DNA of 59,770 bases from Deltaproteobacteria bacterium (GCA_016937155.1 JAFGWM010000083.1:1-59770), one strand, 5' to 3'. Counted from the stretch's first letter, positions 36,166 to 46,245 are shown. Notes: generated by a model not told the origin, from the sequence alone. Translations and numbers: made by a program.

Positions 36166-36720
36166 TCACATTCCCACACGTATCTCCAACCCCATAAAAG
36201 TACTCATTATTCTGCTTTCCATGTAAATCAGCCCCTGATCAATAAAGAAACCTGCGCTGACATGAAAACTTCCTATCCCTGTTCCAGCACCTGCCCTTAT
36301 TCCATATTTTATCAGAGGATATATATTTGTTGATCCATATATGTCAATTGCATAGCCACCTGCACTGGTTGTTAAATCCATGTAAAAATGAAAAGGTAGA
36401 GCTTTCTGAATGCCAATACTCAAACCCAGAGTCAGATGTCCTCCACTGAATTCCTTTAATACCCCGACTTCTGTATTAACGCCAATTCTAATGGTTTTAC
36501 TGTATGGAAATGCATAAAGAGAAAAAACATTTTCAGTGATTTCAGTATCAATTCTAAACGGAACTCCACAAACCCACGAAATCTCGATATTAGGAAAATA
36601 CTCTGGTGATTTAGTCTCTATACTGCTCTCATTTAAGATTGAAAGAATTTTTGGGTCATCAATACTTTCAATATTCTGAGTACCCGTGCTCAGGATAAGA
36701 AAAGCAATAAAAGGAATCAT
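36166..36720 (-). CDS. Small secreted, probably outer-membrane beta-barrel protein
   Basis: A short signal-like start (MIPFIAFLILSTGTQN) is followed by about 165 residues with alternating strands typical of small barrels (TIRIGVNTEVGVLKEF, HLTLGLSIGIQ, FHFYMDLTTSAGGYAIDIYG, FHVSAGFFIDQGLIYMESR). No family recognised. It starts inside the stop of the upstream lipoprotein (ATGA), so the pair is coupled. Confidence 0.65.
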   Translation of the reverse strand: MIPFIAFLILSTGTQNIESIDDPKILSILNESSIETKSPEYFPNIEISWVCGVPFRIDTEITENVFSLYAFPYSKTIRIGVNTEVGVLKEFSGGHLTLGLSIGIQKALPFHFYMDLTTSAGGYAIDIYGSTNIYPLIKYGIRAGAGTGIGSFHVSAGFFIDQGLIYMESRIMSTFMGLEIRVGM

Positions 36721-37364
36721 TGGATCTCTCCGAAAATTTCAGTGGGGCTCAGTTCCAGTACATCTGCAGGGGATTGGCATGCCGGATTTGATTCTGGTGG
36801 CGGCCCGGGAGTAAATGTCTTTACCATCTGAAGATACTCAATACTGTTCGGGTTCCGAATCGAATGTATACTCAAATGCCAGACGCGATTGTCTCTGACA
36901 AAAAAATAATCATTGGAATACCAGAGATAACCTCCATCCTCAAATATCCATTTTAGAAGTAATCCGGAATTGTCTCCAAGTTCAAATTCACTTTCCGTGC
37001 ATCCTGATGAACAGTAGCCCTCACTTTCAACCCAGGAACTGAAAATACCAAATGCATTTTCCAGCGAAATATCACTGTAACTGATAACTCCCATCATTGA
37101 ACTGGCGATATCACCAAGATCAGCAAATCCGAAGGAGACAACTGATTTAAAAACTGTAATCTCATATTCACTATTCCATAGTGTTTCGGCATCACCCACC
37201 ATTGGAGGACTCAAAGCCTTAAAATGAAAGTTTCCAGAATAATCCGAGCACCATGCTGACAGGTCTGACTTTTGTATTTCCAGATAGTCACATGAGGTAA
37301 AAATACCGATAAGGATAGCAACCAGAATGATTTTTGTATTGTAAAGCCACAGGAAATATTTCAA
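36717..37364 (-). CDS. Lipoprotein of unknown function (TTG start)
   Basis: The signal MKYFLWLYNTKIILVAILIGIFTSC has Cys25 with Asp at +2. The mature 190 residues have mixed strands and helices with two Cys pairs (SSGCTESE, the C-terminal NPACQS). The start codon is TTG, supported by GGAGGT 9 bp upstream and by the lack of an ATG before the lipobox. No known domain recognised. It is coupled with the beta-barrel-like gene that follows. Confidence 0.68.
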   Translation of the reverse strand: MKYFLWLYNTKIILVAILIGIFTSCDYLEIQKSDLSAWCSDYSGNFHFKALSPPMVGDAETLWNSEYEITVFKSVVSFGFADLGDIASSMMGVISYSDISLENAFGIFSSWVESEGYCSSGCTESEFELGDNSGLLLKWIFEDGGYLWYSNDYFFVRDNRVWHLSIHSIRNPNSIEYLQMVKTFTPGPPPESNPACQSPADVLELSPTEIFGEIQ

Positions 37365-37451
37365 TACCTGTTTACCTCCGTACTCTTATCTGGTATTTAT
37401 CGGATGTTTCGGAGAACATATTAATACCTGATCATAATGCTGGAGGAGCAA

Positions 37452-39521
37452 ATGAATTTTATATTTTTAACAATGTTGTCTGCTGGTTTGGTTTCAGCCT
37501 CTCCAAGAGTACTTACCGTAGAGGATCTTATTAAAGTTAAAAAAGTCAGTCAGATTACTTATTCAAAACCCCACAAAAATGTTTATTTTACTGTAAGCTC
37601 TCAAAACGCTACAAAAAACACCAAGGGTGTAGCCGTTTACAGAGCAAATCTCAAGGAAAACAAATCAGTTAAGATTACCGGAGATAATGAAAAAGCCTGG
37701 TCCCCCAGTGTGTCACCGGATGGAAAAACTCTGGCATATATTTCCTACATTCCGGGAAAAAGCACCAAAGGCCCTCAGATTGTTTTGCGCAATATTAAAA
37801 CAGGAAAAATTACCACACTGACTGACACAAATGCCAGTGCTTCAGGTCCTCTTGTCTGGTCGCCTGACGGAAAAAAGATTTTCTTCAATTCTCTCATCCA
37901 CAGACACTGCTACACCATGGAGTGTGTAGACAGGAAAGTAGCTGAAGAGAAAAAGAAAAAAACAGGTGCAAGACTTTTTGACAGACTAATGTACAGACAC
38001 TGGAATCACTGGAGATATAACAACATAAACCAGCTCCTCAGTGCGGATACTAAAACAGGGAAAGTAAGTTTTCCCTTAGGTATAGCTGATAATCCCACCG
38101 CAAAAGATGTTCCTCCTGTTTCCCTCGGAGGAAGTCAGGATTATGCATTCAGTCCTGATGCAAAAGAATTTGCTTTTGTGATGAACACAGAGTCCCTTGT
38201 GGCAAAAAGCACAAACAATGATGTGTTTACATATCGTGCAAGAAATAAAAATGCACATCTGAAATCAAAAAGTAAGGGTAATGACTTCAGTCCATCATAC
38301 AGCCCTGATGGCAGATATCTTGCTTTTCTCTCAATGGCAAGAGCCGGATATGAATCTGATAAAGCGGTTATTGTTCTGCTGGACAGAAAAAACGGAAAAT
38401 ATTCAAGACTGACTGATTCCATTGACCTCAGTGTTGCAGCTTATGCTTTTGCTCCTGATGAAAAGCGGATTTATTTCACTACTCAGGAAAAGGGCCATAT
38501 CAATATGTACAGTGTTAATTTCAAAGGAAAAATCAGGCCTGAGTTCAAAAATACATTTATTACTGATTTCAAGATTTTAAGCAGAGGAAAAATTTTTATA
38601 ATCAATCAGACTATTTCCACTCCTCCTGAAATTTTCTTCCATCGGGGAGAGAAAATAAAAGTTGAGGGAAAGCGTATCAGAGATAATTCGAAATTGAGCC
38701 CGATTTCAAAAATTAATGACAAAACTCTTAATAACATTCCTATGGGTAAGGTAGAAGAACTGTGGGTTAAAGGAAGCAACGGAGATCAGGTTCATTCACT
38801 GATACTTTATCCTCCTCATTTCAAAAAAGGTAATAAATATCCAGTTGTTTTCCTCATTCATGGTGGACCTCAAGGAGCATTTGGATATGACTTTCATCCA
38901 AGATGGAACAGTCAACTTTTTGCAGCTCCGGGCTATGTGGTTGTAATGGTCAACTTTCATGGTTCAACAGGATATGGAATAAAATTTCAGGACGCAATTC
39001 GTGGAGACTGGGGAGGTGGCCCGTACAAGGATATAATGGCTGTTTTAGATGTTGTTGAGAAAAAAGACTGGGCAGTAAAAGGAAACATCTGTGCTGCCGG
39101 AGCAAGTTACGGTGGTTATATGATTAACTGGATTGGTACTCAGAATACGAGATTTAAATGCCTCATAAGTCATAGTGGTGTATTTAATATTGAATCAATG
39201 TATGGAAGTACAGAGGAATTATGGTTTCCTGAATGGGAAAACAAGGGAACACCTTGGGAAAACCGAAAAACATACCAGAAATGGAGTCCTCACCAGTACG
39301 TGAAAAACTGGAAAACACCCACTCTGGTTGTTCATGGCGCCAAAGATTTCAGAGTAACTGTTGATCAGGGTTATCAGTTATTCACTTCACTTCAACGACT
39401 TGGTGTGAAAAGTAAATTTCTATATTTTCCCACTGAGGATCACTTTGTATTCAAACCCGCCAACAGATTAATATGGTGGAATAATGTTCACACATGGTTG
39501 AAAACATATCTCACAAAATAG
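37452..39521 (+). CDS. S9 family (prolyl oligopeptidase-type) secreted peptidase
   Basis: From ATG 37452 (SD GGAGGAG) a signal peptide (MNFIFLTMLSAGLVSA) precedes a beta-propeller (about 20-400; WSPSVSPDGKTLAYIS, WSPDGKKIFFNS, YSPDGRYLAFLS) and an alpha/beta hydrolase domain. Ser552 lies in GASYGGYM; Asp and His are in VVHGAKDFRV and EDHFVF. The fold and motifs match S9C acylaminoacyl or dipeptidyl peptidases acting on short peptides. Predicted periplasmic. Exact cleavage specificity unknown. Confidence 0.93.
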   Translation: MNFIFLTMLSAGLVSASPRVLTVEDLIKVKKVSQITYSKPHKNVYFTVSSQNATKNTKGVAVYRANLKENKSVKITGDNEKAWSPSVSPDGKTLAYISYIPGKSTKGPQIVLRNIKTGKITTLTDTNASASGPLVWSPDGKKIFFNSLIHRHCYTMECVDRKVAEEKKKKTGARLFDRLMYRHWNHWRYNNINQLLSADTKTGKVSFPLGIADNPTAKDVPPVSLGGSQDYAFSPDAKEFAFVMNTESLVAKSTNNDVFTYRARNKNAHLKSKSKGNDFSPSYSPDGRYLAFLSMARAGYESDKAVIVLLDRKNGKYSRLTDSIDLSVAAYAFAPDEKRIYFTTQEKGHINMYSVNFKGKIRPEFKNTFITDFKILSRGKIFIINQTISTPPEIFFHRGEKIKVEGKRIRDNSKLSPISKINDKTLNNIPMGKVEELWVKGSNGDQVHSLILYPPHFKKGNKYPVVFLIHGGPQGAFGYDFHPRWNSQLFAAPGYVVVMVNFHGSTGYGIKFQDAIRGDWGGGPYKDIMAVLDVVEKKDWAVKGNICAAGASYGGYMINWIGTQNTRFKCLISHSGVFNIESMYGSTEELWFPEWENKGTPWENRKTYQKWSPHQYVKNWKTPTLVVHGAKDFRVTVDQGYQLFTSLQRLGVKSKFLYFPTEDHFVFKPANRLIWWNNVHTWLKTYLTK

Positions 39522-40472
39522 CTATTTGTCTTCAGAGTTTATTCTGGATAACTCAGAACTGATTCTGCCGAGTATTCTAAAAACAAGAAAAAGGGAAAGC
39601 GCTGCAAGTAAAAGACTCTGTGACAGCATTTTTAAATCAGGCTTTTCAAAAACAGCATCAGTATATTTCAGAGAGAACTCATTGAATTCAGGTTCTGAGA
39701 AGATGACAGGCAATATACTTATTGATATTACTAAGAAATTATAAAGTGAGTGAAAAATAACTGATGGAACGAGAGAACTGCTGTTCATCCTGATGATCGC
39801 AAGAACCCCACCAACTGTGGATAAAAGAAAAAAACCCTTTATCTGCATATGAACCGCAGCAAAAAGTACAGCTGAAAACCCTATTACCAAAGCTGGAGAA
39901 AATTTTTTCAGCATTAATGACCTTACAATAACACCTCTGAAGAAAAGTTCTTCACTTACAGGGGCAACAACACTTACAGCAAAAAGAGTCAGAAGAACTG
40001 TCCATGGCGCCAGAATTGAAGTTTTCACAAACATTGAAAGTCCGGCGTTTGATCCGAAATCACCATGAAAATAAAGAGCAATTGTTTCCAGTTGAGAACC
40101 ACATAATATTACAAATGGAATTAAAAACACTATAAGTATAATGAGTTTTAATGAGATTTCTTTTTTAAAAGAAAGAACATCAGCAGGGAGTATCAACCTG
40201 TTTGCACTGATAAATGCACTGACCCCCCAAACGGAACTTCCGGCTATGGAGACAACAATAAATGAAACTCCATCAAGGGGCATTTTTAAAAGCTTCACGA
40301 GAATCAATGCAAGAATCATGGAAATGAAAAAAGTGAGAAGTGTTGTTCCTGCTGTGAGAAAAAAGGAACCTGCGATACCAAGAGGAAACCCTTCAATTGG
40401 CAAACCGGAACTTTCAGTTTCATAATCGTCTCCGGAATTATCTGTTTCAATATCCGAATTTTTTTCCATCAT
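39522..40472 (-). CDS. CPBP family intramembrane metalloprotease
   Basis: This family (PF02517, CAAX/Abi) cleaves within or near membranes using Glu/His motifs. SEELFFRGVIVRSL, FAAVHMQIKGF and HSLYNFLV are the three motifs, in a protein of about eight spans with a long acidic cytoplasmic start. ATG 40472 has GAGGA 5 bp upstream; an earlier GTG (40484) is unlikely. Its stop codon abuts the S9 peptidase stop with no base between them. Confidence 0.9.
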   Translation of the reverse strand: MMEKNSDIETDNSGDDYETESSGLPIEGFPLGIAGSFFLTAGTTLLTFFISMILALILVKLLKMPLDGVSFIVVSIAGSSVWGVSAFISANRLILPADVLSFKKEISLKLIILIVFLIPFVILCGSQLETIALYFHGDFGSNAGLSMFVKTSILAPWTVLLTLFAVSVVAPVSEELFFRGVIVRSLMLKKFSPALVIGFSAVLFAAVHMQIKGFFLLSTVGGVLAIIRMNSSSLVPSVIFHSLYNFLVISISILPVIFSEPEFNEFSLKYTDAVFEKPDLKMLSQSLLLAALSLFLVFRILGRISSELSRINSEDK

Positions 40473-40646
40473 CAAAATCCTCACTTACACACGAAGATAC
40501 AAAGCAGATTACGGTGTCCATAAGTAAAATCAAAAAATGAAGTTACCGATTCCAGACTTTATTTATTAACACAGATTGAAAGTAGAACTTAACACTTTAT
40601 GTTGAAAAAGCTTACCATCTGATTATATTGACGCCGGGAGATAAGT

Positions 40647-41609
40647 ATGGGCCATATTTTATTTGGAATATTATTATTTACTCAAAGTACAGGAACATTT
40701 TCAGAACTGTCAAATGTGGAAAAAACATCACAATCCAAAACAGTCCTTTCTGAGAATCCTGTTTACTCAACTGCTGCAATTTTTGCGGGTGTTCCACTTT
40801 TTGCAACACTTGTAGGAATGCAGCTCTGGGAATGGGGAGATACCACACATTTTAAAGCAAATTCCGATGGTTGGTTCAGTTCAAATACTACGCATGGTGG
40901 TGCCGATAAAATGGGGCACATGATGAGTTTTTATTCTGCCACCAAGGTTCTCAGTTGGTATTTTGATAAAGTTTTCCCCGGTGAAAATGTAAAATCATCA
41001 TTTTTAGGAGCCCTTCTGGCATCAATAGGAGGCATATGTGTTGAAATTGGAGACGGGTTTGCCACAAACTATGGCTTTAGTTACACTGATCTTGTGGCGA
41101 ATAGCGCTGGTGTTTTAATTGCTCTTGGACAGCGTCTTTTTCCAGGATTTGATGATCTTGTTGATTTGTCCATGTTTTATTTCCCATCTCCGGGCTTTTT
41201 TACAAAACTCAACGAAAATAAGACGGATGTGGTAACTGATTACAGTGGACAACTTACTACCATTAGTTTGAGACTCGGAGGAATATCCTGGATAAAAGAA
41301 ACGCCACTACGTTTTATCAGATTTGACGTGGGATATTTCACCAGATGCTACCAGCCGTATGATAATTGCAGCAAGGAGAGATCCGGAGTTTCTGATTTTG
41401 AGACCAGAAACATCTATTATGGAGTGTCCTTCGATTTTGCCCGTATGATTCAGGAAAAAAGCAGTAAAAATACTTTTGACCGGTTTCTTTCCAGAGCATT
41501 ACGACTGTACAATATCAATGGATTTTTCCCCATCGGGATTAATACTGACCTCAATTCCGGTGGGTCAGTTTCTCAGGGCATTTCTGTTCGTTCAGTGGTA
41601 TCTCCCTGA
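40647..41609 (+). CDS. DUF2279-like envelope protein
   Basis: A signal-like N-terminus is followed by a membrane-spanning stretch (TAAIFAGVPLFATLVGMQLW), then HGGADKMGHMMSFYSATKVLSWYFD, the DUF2279/YfiM-type motif with a conserved ADKxGH, and ASIGGICVEIGDGF. The C-terminal third has beta-rich text (PLRFIRFDVGYFTRCYQ, IYYGVSFDFARMI), perhaps membrane-associated. GGGAG stands 6 bp before the ATG. The family call is by eye and the function of DUF2279 is unknown. Confidence 0.7.
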   Translation: MGHILFGILLFTQSTGTFSELSNVEKTSQSKTVLSENPVYSTAAIFAGVPLFATLVGMQLWEWGDTTHFKANSDGWFSSNTTHGGADKMGHMMSFYSATKVLSWYFDKVFPGENVKSSFLGALLASIGGICVEIGDGFATNYGFSYTDLVANSAGVLIALGQRLFPGFDDLVDLSMFYFPSPGFFTKLNENKTDVVTDYSGQLTTISLRLGGISWIKETPLRFIRFDVGYFTRCYQPYDNCSKERSGVSDFETRNIYYGVSFDFARMIQEKSSKNTFDRFLSRALRLYNINGFFPIGINTDLNSGGSVSQGISVRSVVSP

Positions 41610-41641
41610 TTTAGCACATTTTTCTTCAATATTTAAAATCG

Positions 41642-41668
41642 TTGACAGTGTTTTTGAAATAGTATAAA
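41642..41668 (+). promoter_or_regulatory. Candidate promoter of the LRR lipoprotein gene
   Basis: A perfect TTGACA (41642-41647) and TATAAA (41663-41668) are 15 bp apart, slightly short of optimal. They lie 50 bp before the gene start. Confidence 0.45.
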
Positions 41669-41717
41669 AATTTTCAATCTGGAAACAATCTGGATCATTA
41701 CTTAACTGGAGGAAAAA

Positions 41718-43271
41718 ATGAAAAAGTTACTTGTGTTTGTATCACTTCTATCCTTTGTTGCTGTCTCCTGTGGCAAAAAAGGTAAAGAGGACGAGAAGAA
41801 ACCCGCAAAATCTGAGAAAAAAACAGAAAAAAAAGACCCCAAAAAAGTAGATAAAAAAGTAGAACCAAAAAAAGATGATAAAGGTGAATTCAAATTCATC
41901 GAAGCTAAAAACGTGAAGCCTGAAGACGAGAAAATAAACTGTAACAGTTACAGTTGCACAATCAGCGTTGTAACAAAAAAGGTTAAAGAAGAGATTGAAA
42001 AGAGAGACCAGTATAAAAAACTTACAATCATCTTCAAAAGCAAAATTAAAAACAGTTACTTCAAGACAATCCAGAATCTTCCCTGGGTAAAAAGACTCAG
42101 CCTTTCCAGCCTTTATATCGACAACATTAAACCGTTGAAAAATCTTAAAGAGCTTGAAAAACTCACAATTTCATACATTAAGACAGACAAGACCGGTGCT
42201 AAGGTTACCATAGATCTGGCTCCAATTGCTGGTCTTTCTAAAATGAAGTATCTCAGTATTTCCAATACAACCATTTCCGGGGTTGAAAATATCGGGAAGC
42301 TTGTGGCACTTAAAGAACTATCCATTTATTATGCAGACCTTCCTGATTTGAAATGGATTAGCAGCCTTAAATCACTGAAAAACATATATTTTTCAAAGAA
42401 TAAAATTGCTGATCTGGCTCCTCTTAAAGGGATGACAGCTGTTGAAAGACTTTCACTTAGAGGTAATGATTCCATAAAGGATTACAGCCCCCTTTCAACT
42501 CTCACAAACATGACTTATCTTGAATTAAGCTCAACAGCAATTGCGGATCTTAAGGTTCTCGCACCTCTCACTAAACTTGAGACTCTTTATATTGCAGGGT
42601 CAAAGGGTAAAATTGCTGATATCAGCCCACTTAAGGCTCTTGTTGCCATAAGATATCTCACTCTGAATGGAAACAAGGATATCAAGGACATTTCAGCTGT
42701 TTCAGTTATGAAGGATCTCTACAGACTCTCAATAAGCAATACAGGTGTTTCTGATATAAAAGCAGTTAAGGATCTTAAAAAACTCAGTTCCATTGAGTTG
42801 AACTCCACTAAGATAAAAGACCTCAAGGCTCTTGCAAAAGTAACTTCACTTTCAAGAATTGAAGCCAGAAAAACTGCCATAACTGATCTTTCACCACTCA
42901 AAGGACTGTCACGATTAAGTTCACTTTATGTTGATGAAACAAAAATTAAGGACCTCACTCCACTGAAGGGTCTTAGTGAAATGTCCACACTTAACGTCAG
43001 CAAAACGAAAATTAAAGACATCAAGGCACTTGAAAAAATGCCTAAACTCTGGTGGCTTTATATCAATGAAACAGAAGTTAAGGATTTAAGTCCACTTAAA
43101 AAAGCTGAGAAACTCTCAAGTCTTGAGATTCGGAAAACAAAGATTAAGGATCTTAAACCACTGTTTGGTTTGAAGAAAATGTCTTCCATTTATATCTCCA
43201 GAGGATTCCCCAAGGATAAGCTTGATAAATTCAAAAAAGCTCTTCCCGGATGTCGTGTAAGCGCCTGGTAA
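41718..43271 (+). CDS. Lipoprotein with internalin-type leucine-rich repeats
   Basis: MKKLLVFVSLLSFVAVSC is a lipoprotein signal (Cys18). A Lys/Glu-rich linker of about 45 residues leads to a pair of Cys (CNSYSC) and then about 16 leucine-rich repeats of 22-23 residues of the type LSSLYVDETKIKDLTPLKGL. The repeats match the internalin/SDS22-like pattern and should form a curved solenoid for protein binding. GGAGG precedes the ATG. No enzyme domain present. Predicted surface-exposed adhesin or scaffold. Confidence 0.88.
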   Translation: MKKLLVFVSLLSFVAVSCGKKGKEDEKKPAKSEKKTEKKDPKKVDKKVEPKKDDKGEFKFIEAKNVKPEDEKINCNSYSCTISVVTKKVKEEIEKRDQYKKLTIIFKSKIKNSYFKTIQNLPWVKRLSLSSLYIDNIKPLKNLKELEKLTISYIKTDKTGAKVTIDLAPIAGLSKMKYLSISNTTISGVENIGKLVALKELSIYYADLPDLKWISSLKSLKNIYFSKNKIADLAPLKGMTAVERLSLRGNDSIKDYSPLSTLTNMTYLELSSTAIADLKVLAPLTKLETLYIAGSKGKIADISPLKALVAIRYLTLNGNKDIKDISAVSVMKDLYRLSISNTGVSDIKAVKDLKKLSSIELNSTKIKDLKALAKVTSLSRIEARKTAITDLSPLKGLSRLSSLYVDETKIKDLTPLKGLSEMSTLNVSKTKIKDIKALEKMPKLWWLYINETEVKDLSPLKKAEKLSSLEIRKTKIKDLKPLFGLKKMSSIYISRGFPKDKLDKFKKALPGCRVSAW

Positions 43272-43621
43272 AATATTTCGCCTTACAGTAGAATTTCCTT
43301 CCACATTCCTTTTATCATTCAAATCATAGTTTTTACTTGGAAATTAAAACCGGTACAATAACAGATGATAATCCATCTCAAGTACTGCAAGAAAGAAAAT
43401 TGTCAGATGTTTCTGGATTCCCATCGAGGAAACCGAAATTTCAATTGCAACAAAAGGCTAAACGAATGAAAACTTTGAATCCTGGAATAATTTATATGTA
43501 AACTACTCATGATGATTACCTCGCATATATTCGTATTACTGATACACAGTAACCAATAAGACAATAAGTGGGCATTTGCTTACTTTTAATAGTCTAATAT
43601 CCTTGAATAATATTTTCATCA
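43272..43621. other. 350-bp intergenic region, no gene seen
   Basis: No coding frame with SD, strong hairpin or T-run was found, and no good -35/-10 pair is visible before the kinase gene. The gap separates the LRR gene from the kinase cassette. Confidence 0.5.
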
Positions 43622-45346
43622 ATGTATCATGATGCCGAGTGGATGAATAAATTAATTATGGATGATAATAAGGAATTTTCCAGTAACCACCTTCGCGGAA
43701 AAGATCTTCTGATAGGAAAGCTTGTTGGAAACTACAGAGTAGATTCCAGACTTGGGCTGGGAGCTATGGGAACTGTTTATCTCGGAGTACACCCTGATAT
43801 TGGAAGAAAAGTTGCTATTAAAGTTCTTGCAGTTCATTTAAGCAGCGATAACGAAATGGTAGAGAGGTTCAAACAGGAAGCACTGGCTTTAAATCAGTTA
43901 CAGCATCCCAATATTATAGAAATCTACGATTTTGGAAAGCTTGATGATGAACGCTGGTACTATTCAATGGAGTACCTTGAGGGTCTCACTCTTACACAAA
44001 AACTGAATAATTCCATTTTATACCTAAAAGATATAAAGGAAATACTCAGACAGATATGTGATGCTCTTGAGGAAGTGCACAAACACGGAATTCTCCACCG
44101 GGATCTTAAACCCGGTAATATATTTCTGGTTCAATCTGAAAATCAGATAAAAACCAAGATCCTCGATTTCGGTATTGCCAAGCTACTTGATAATCCTTTT
44201 GGTTCAGGTGTAAGAACGTCTACGGGTACTGTACTTGGAACACCGGTTTATATGTCCCCTGAACAGGCAATGGGGAAAAACTCCGAACTGAATCCATCAT
44301 CTGACACCTACTCTCTGGGTGTAATACTATATAAACTGCTCTCAAACGATTTGCCTGTTAAAGGTTCAGGCATAGGAGAAATAGTAAGCGCTCATCTTTT
44401 AAATCAGCCTACCATGCTAAATACCGTGAATCCAATGGTTCCTGACTCCCTCAACGAAATGGTGATGAAATCCATTTCTAAAAATGTCTCTGACAGATAC
44501 CAGTCTTCAAGTGATTTTTTTCAGGCTTTTGAAAAAGCAACCCAAAATCTGGCAGATGATCTGATCCTTAACCCCAGGCATGCAATGTATGCAAATGCTC
44601 AGGTACTTGATTCCGGTGTAATATCAGTCAAATCAGGTGAATCAAAAGATAATACCAACGATAAAAACAGTGTTTCATCTGATTGGGGAAGTGTTGCTGC
44701 TGAAATTGGCTATACTCAAACTGAGGCCGCAACAAAAAACATTAAACCACCCATTATTTCAGTTTCAGTTTCTGAGCCGAAAACTACACTGCCTTCAACT
44801 GTTGAAGACAATACTGATGCCGATAAGCAAAAACCTAAAACCGTAGCAAAATACATGCTATCATTACTTCTTTTCCCCATTTTTATCATTTTAGGCTATT
44901 TCATAACTACTCAGTACCTGAACAAAGACAAGACATCAGTTGAACCGCCGATTCTGGTTCCGGAAAAATTTCCATCAGCAGATCAGGTTATTAAAAACAA
45001 AAAGTTTAGTATTAAATTTATATCAACTCCCCCAAATATTAATGCTGTAATACAATCTGGAAATGAAATCCTAAAAAAAACCACACCATTTGTTATGGAT
45101 TTTTTTTACAATGACTCTTTTAATGTAACTGTAAATGCAGATAGTTATGAACCATTTTCTAAAAAATATACTGTCAAAGAAATTTCTTCAGTAAACATCA
45201 AATTAAATGTACTAAAAAATTCTACTCAATCTAAAAATCAGAAAAAAAGAAAATCTGTAATAAGAAAAAACAAGGTTAAAAAAAGAAAGCATAAACCTGC
45301 TATGAAACCTGTGGAAGGCCTGAAGGATTCTCTTTTCATTGACTGA
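43622..45346 (+). CDS. Membrane Ser/Thr protein kinase (Hanks-type) with PEGA-like domain
   Basis: The kinase domain (about 38-310) is complete: GLGAMGTVYLG glycine loop, catalytic Lys67 (VAIKV), HRDLKPGN with Asp161, DFGIAK, GTPVYMSPEQ and SDTYSLGVILYKLL. A linker rich in Thr/Ser/Asp leads to one transmembrane helix (YMLSLLLFPIFIILGYFI) and a 110-residue outer part with a PEGA-like strand pattern (FSIKFISTPPNINAVIQSG...VTVNADSYEPFSKKYTV) and a Lys-rich tail. The start is unsure: ATGs at 43643 and 43658 are alternatives, all with weak SDs. TPR and lipoprotein genes follow within 12 bp each. Confidence 0.92.
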   Translation: MYHDAEWMNKLIMDDNKEFSSNHLRGKDLLIGKLVGNYRVDSRLGLGAMGTVYLGVHPDIGRKVAIKVLAVHLSSDNEMVERFKQEALALNQLQHPNIIEIYDFGKLDDERWYYSMEYLEGLTLTQKLNNSILYLKDIKEILRQICDALEEVHKHGILHRDLKPGNIFLVQSENQIKTKILDFGIAKLLDNPFGSGVRTSTGTVLGTPVYMSPEQAMGKNSELNPSSDTYSLGVILYKLLSNDLPVKGSGIGEIVSAHLLNQPTMLNTVNPMVPDSLNEMVMKSISKNVSDRYQSSSDFFQAFEKATQNLADDLILNPRHAMYANAQVLDSGVISVKSGESKDNTNDKNSVSSDWGSVAAEIGYTQTEAATKNIKPPIISVSVSEPKTTLPSTVEDNTDADKQKPKTVAKYMLSLLLFPIFIILGYFITTQYLNKDKTSVEPPILVPEKFPSADQVIKNKKFSIKFISTPPNINAVIQSGNEILKKTTPFVMDFFYNDSFNVTVNADSYEPFSKKYTVKEISSVNIKLNVLKNSTQSKNQKKRKSVIRKNKVKKRKHKPAMKPVEGLKDSLFID

Positions 45347-45357
45347 GAGGTATTGTT

Positions 45358-46233
45358 TTGAACAAAAGATTTTTTTATTTAATTGCCCCACTGATACTGA
45401 GTCTTTCTTTTCCAGAAAAATCTTTTTCCGCAAACAGAAAGCAGAAAATAAACAGTTATGTCAAACTGGCAAAAGCTTTTTATACAAAGAAGAATTACAC
45501 TCAGGCCGCAGTATATTTTGAAAAAGCGATATCTCTAAAAAGTAACTCAAAATTTTATTTTAATATCGCTCAGTGTTATCGACTTGCGGGTGAACTGGAA
45601 AAAGCACTTTCCTATTACAATCTGTTCTTGCCCTATGTCCGAAGTCTGAAAAACATCAGTTCCGGGAAAAAACGCGCCATTGAAAAGGAAATCACTGGGT
45701 ATATTGTTGTTATTACAGAGAAAATACAGAAGAAAAATGAATTAATCAAACTTGAAAAAGAAAAACAACTCCAAAAAGAAAAAGCGGAAAATTTAAAAAA
45801 ACAAAAAGCTGCACAACAAAAGCTCATGGAAGAACAGAAAGAAAAGGATATACTTGCAAAAAAACTGGCTGAAGAAAAAGCTGCCTCAATGAAATTAAAA
45901 GCAAAAAAATCTGTAACATCAAAGTGGTGGTTTAAGGGAGGTTTTGCAGTAGCAGGAACAGCATTGCTTTTTTCTGGAATTTCCGGGATATTAGCGCTGA
46001 AATATAAAAGTGATTATGAAAATACAGGATTAGATGGTAACAGGGAAAATGCGTTGTTATTCAGAACAACAACTGATGTTTTCCTTGGCACAGCACTAAT
46101 TACAGGAATTATAGTGGGAATTAAAACTTATCTCTATAATGATGATGAAAAAAGTAAGGAAAATGCCCGCTATGTAATTTCTCCCTACTGCAGTCACAGT
46201 TACTGTGGTGCATTTTTGGGAATTAACTTCTGA
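45358..46233 (+). CDS. TPR-type secreted/membrane protein with coiled coil
   Basis: A signal peptide (MNKRFFYLIAPLILSLSFPEKSFS) is followed by TPR-like units (YVKLAKAFYTKKNYTQAAVYFEKAISLKSNSKFYFNIAQCYRLAGELEKALSYYN), a long coiled coil (about 110-185, rich in Lys/Glu), and two hydrophobic segments (FAVAGTALLFSGISGILAL, VFLGTALITGIIVGI). Start codon is TTG with GAGAGG 5 bp before it; no ATG lies nearby. It is 11 bp after the kinase gene and is likely cotranscribed. It may be a scaffold or substrate for the kinase; that is inference. Confidence 0.75.
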   Translation: MNKRFFYLIAPLILSLSFPEKSFSANRKQKINSYVKLAKAFYTKKNYTQAAVYFEKAISLKSNSKFYFNIAQCYRLAGELEKALSYYNLFLPYVRSLKNISSGKKRAIEKEITGYIVVITEKIQKKNELIKLEKEKQLQKEKAENLKKQKAAQQKLMEEQKEKDILAKKLAEEKAASMKLKAKKSVTSKWWFKGGFAVAGTALLFSGISGILALKYKSDYENTGLDGNRENALLFRTTTDVFLGTALITGIIVGIKTYLYNDDEKSKENARYVISPYCSHSYCGAFLGINF

Positions 46234-46245
46234 GGGCAGGAAAAA

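Noticed and set aside
39816-39824. DnaA box TGTGGATAA
   Set aside because: Single box inside the CPBP gene with no cluster, so not an origin.
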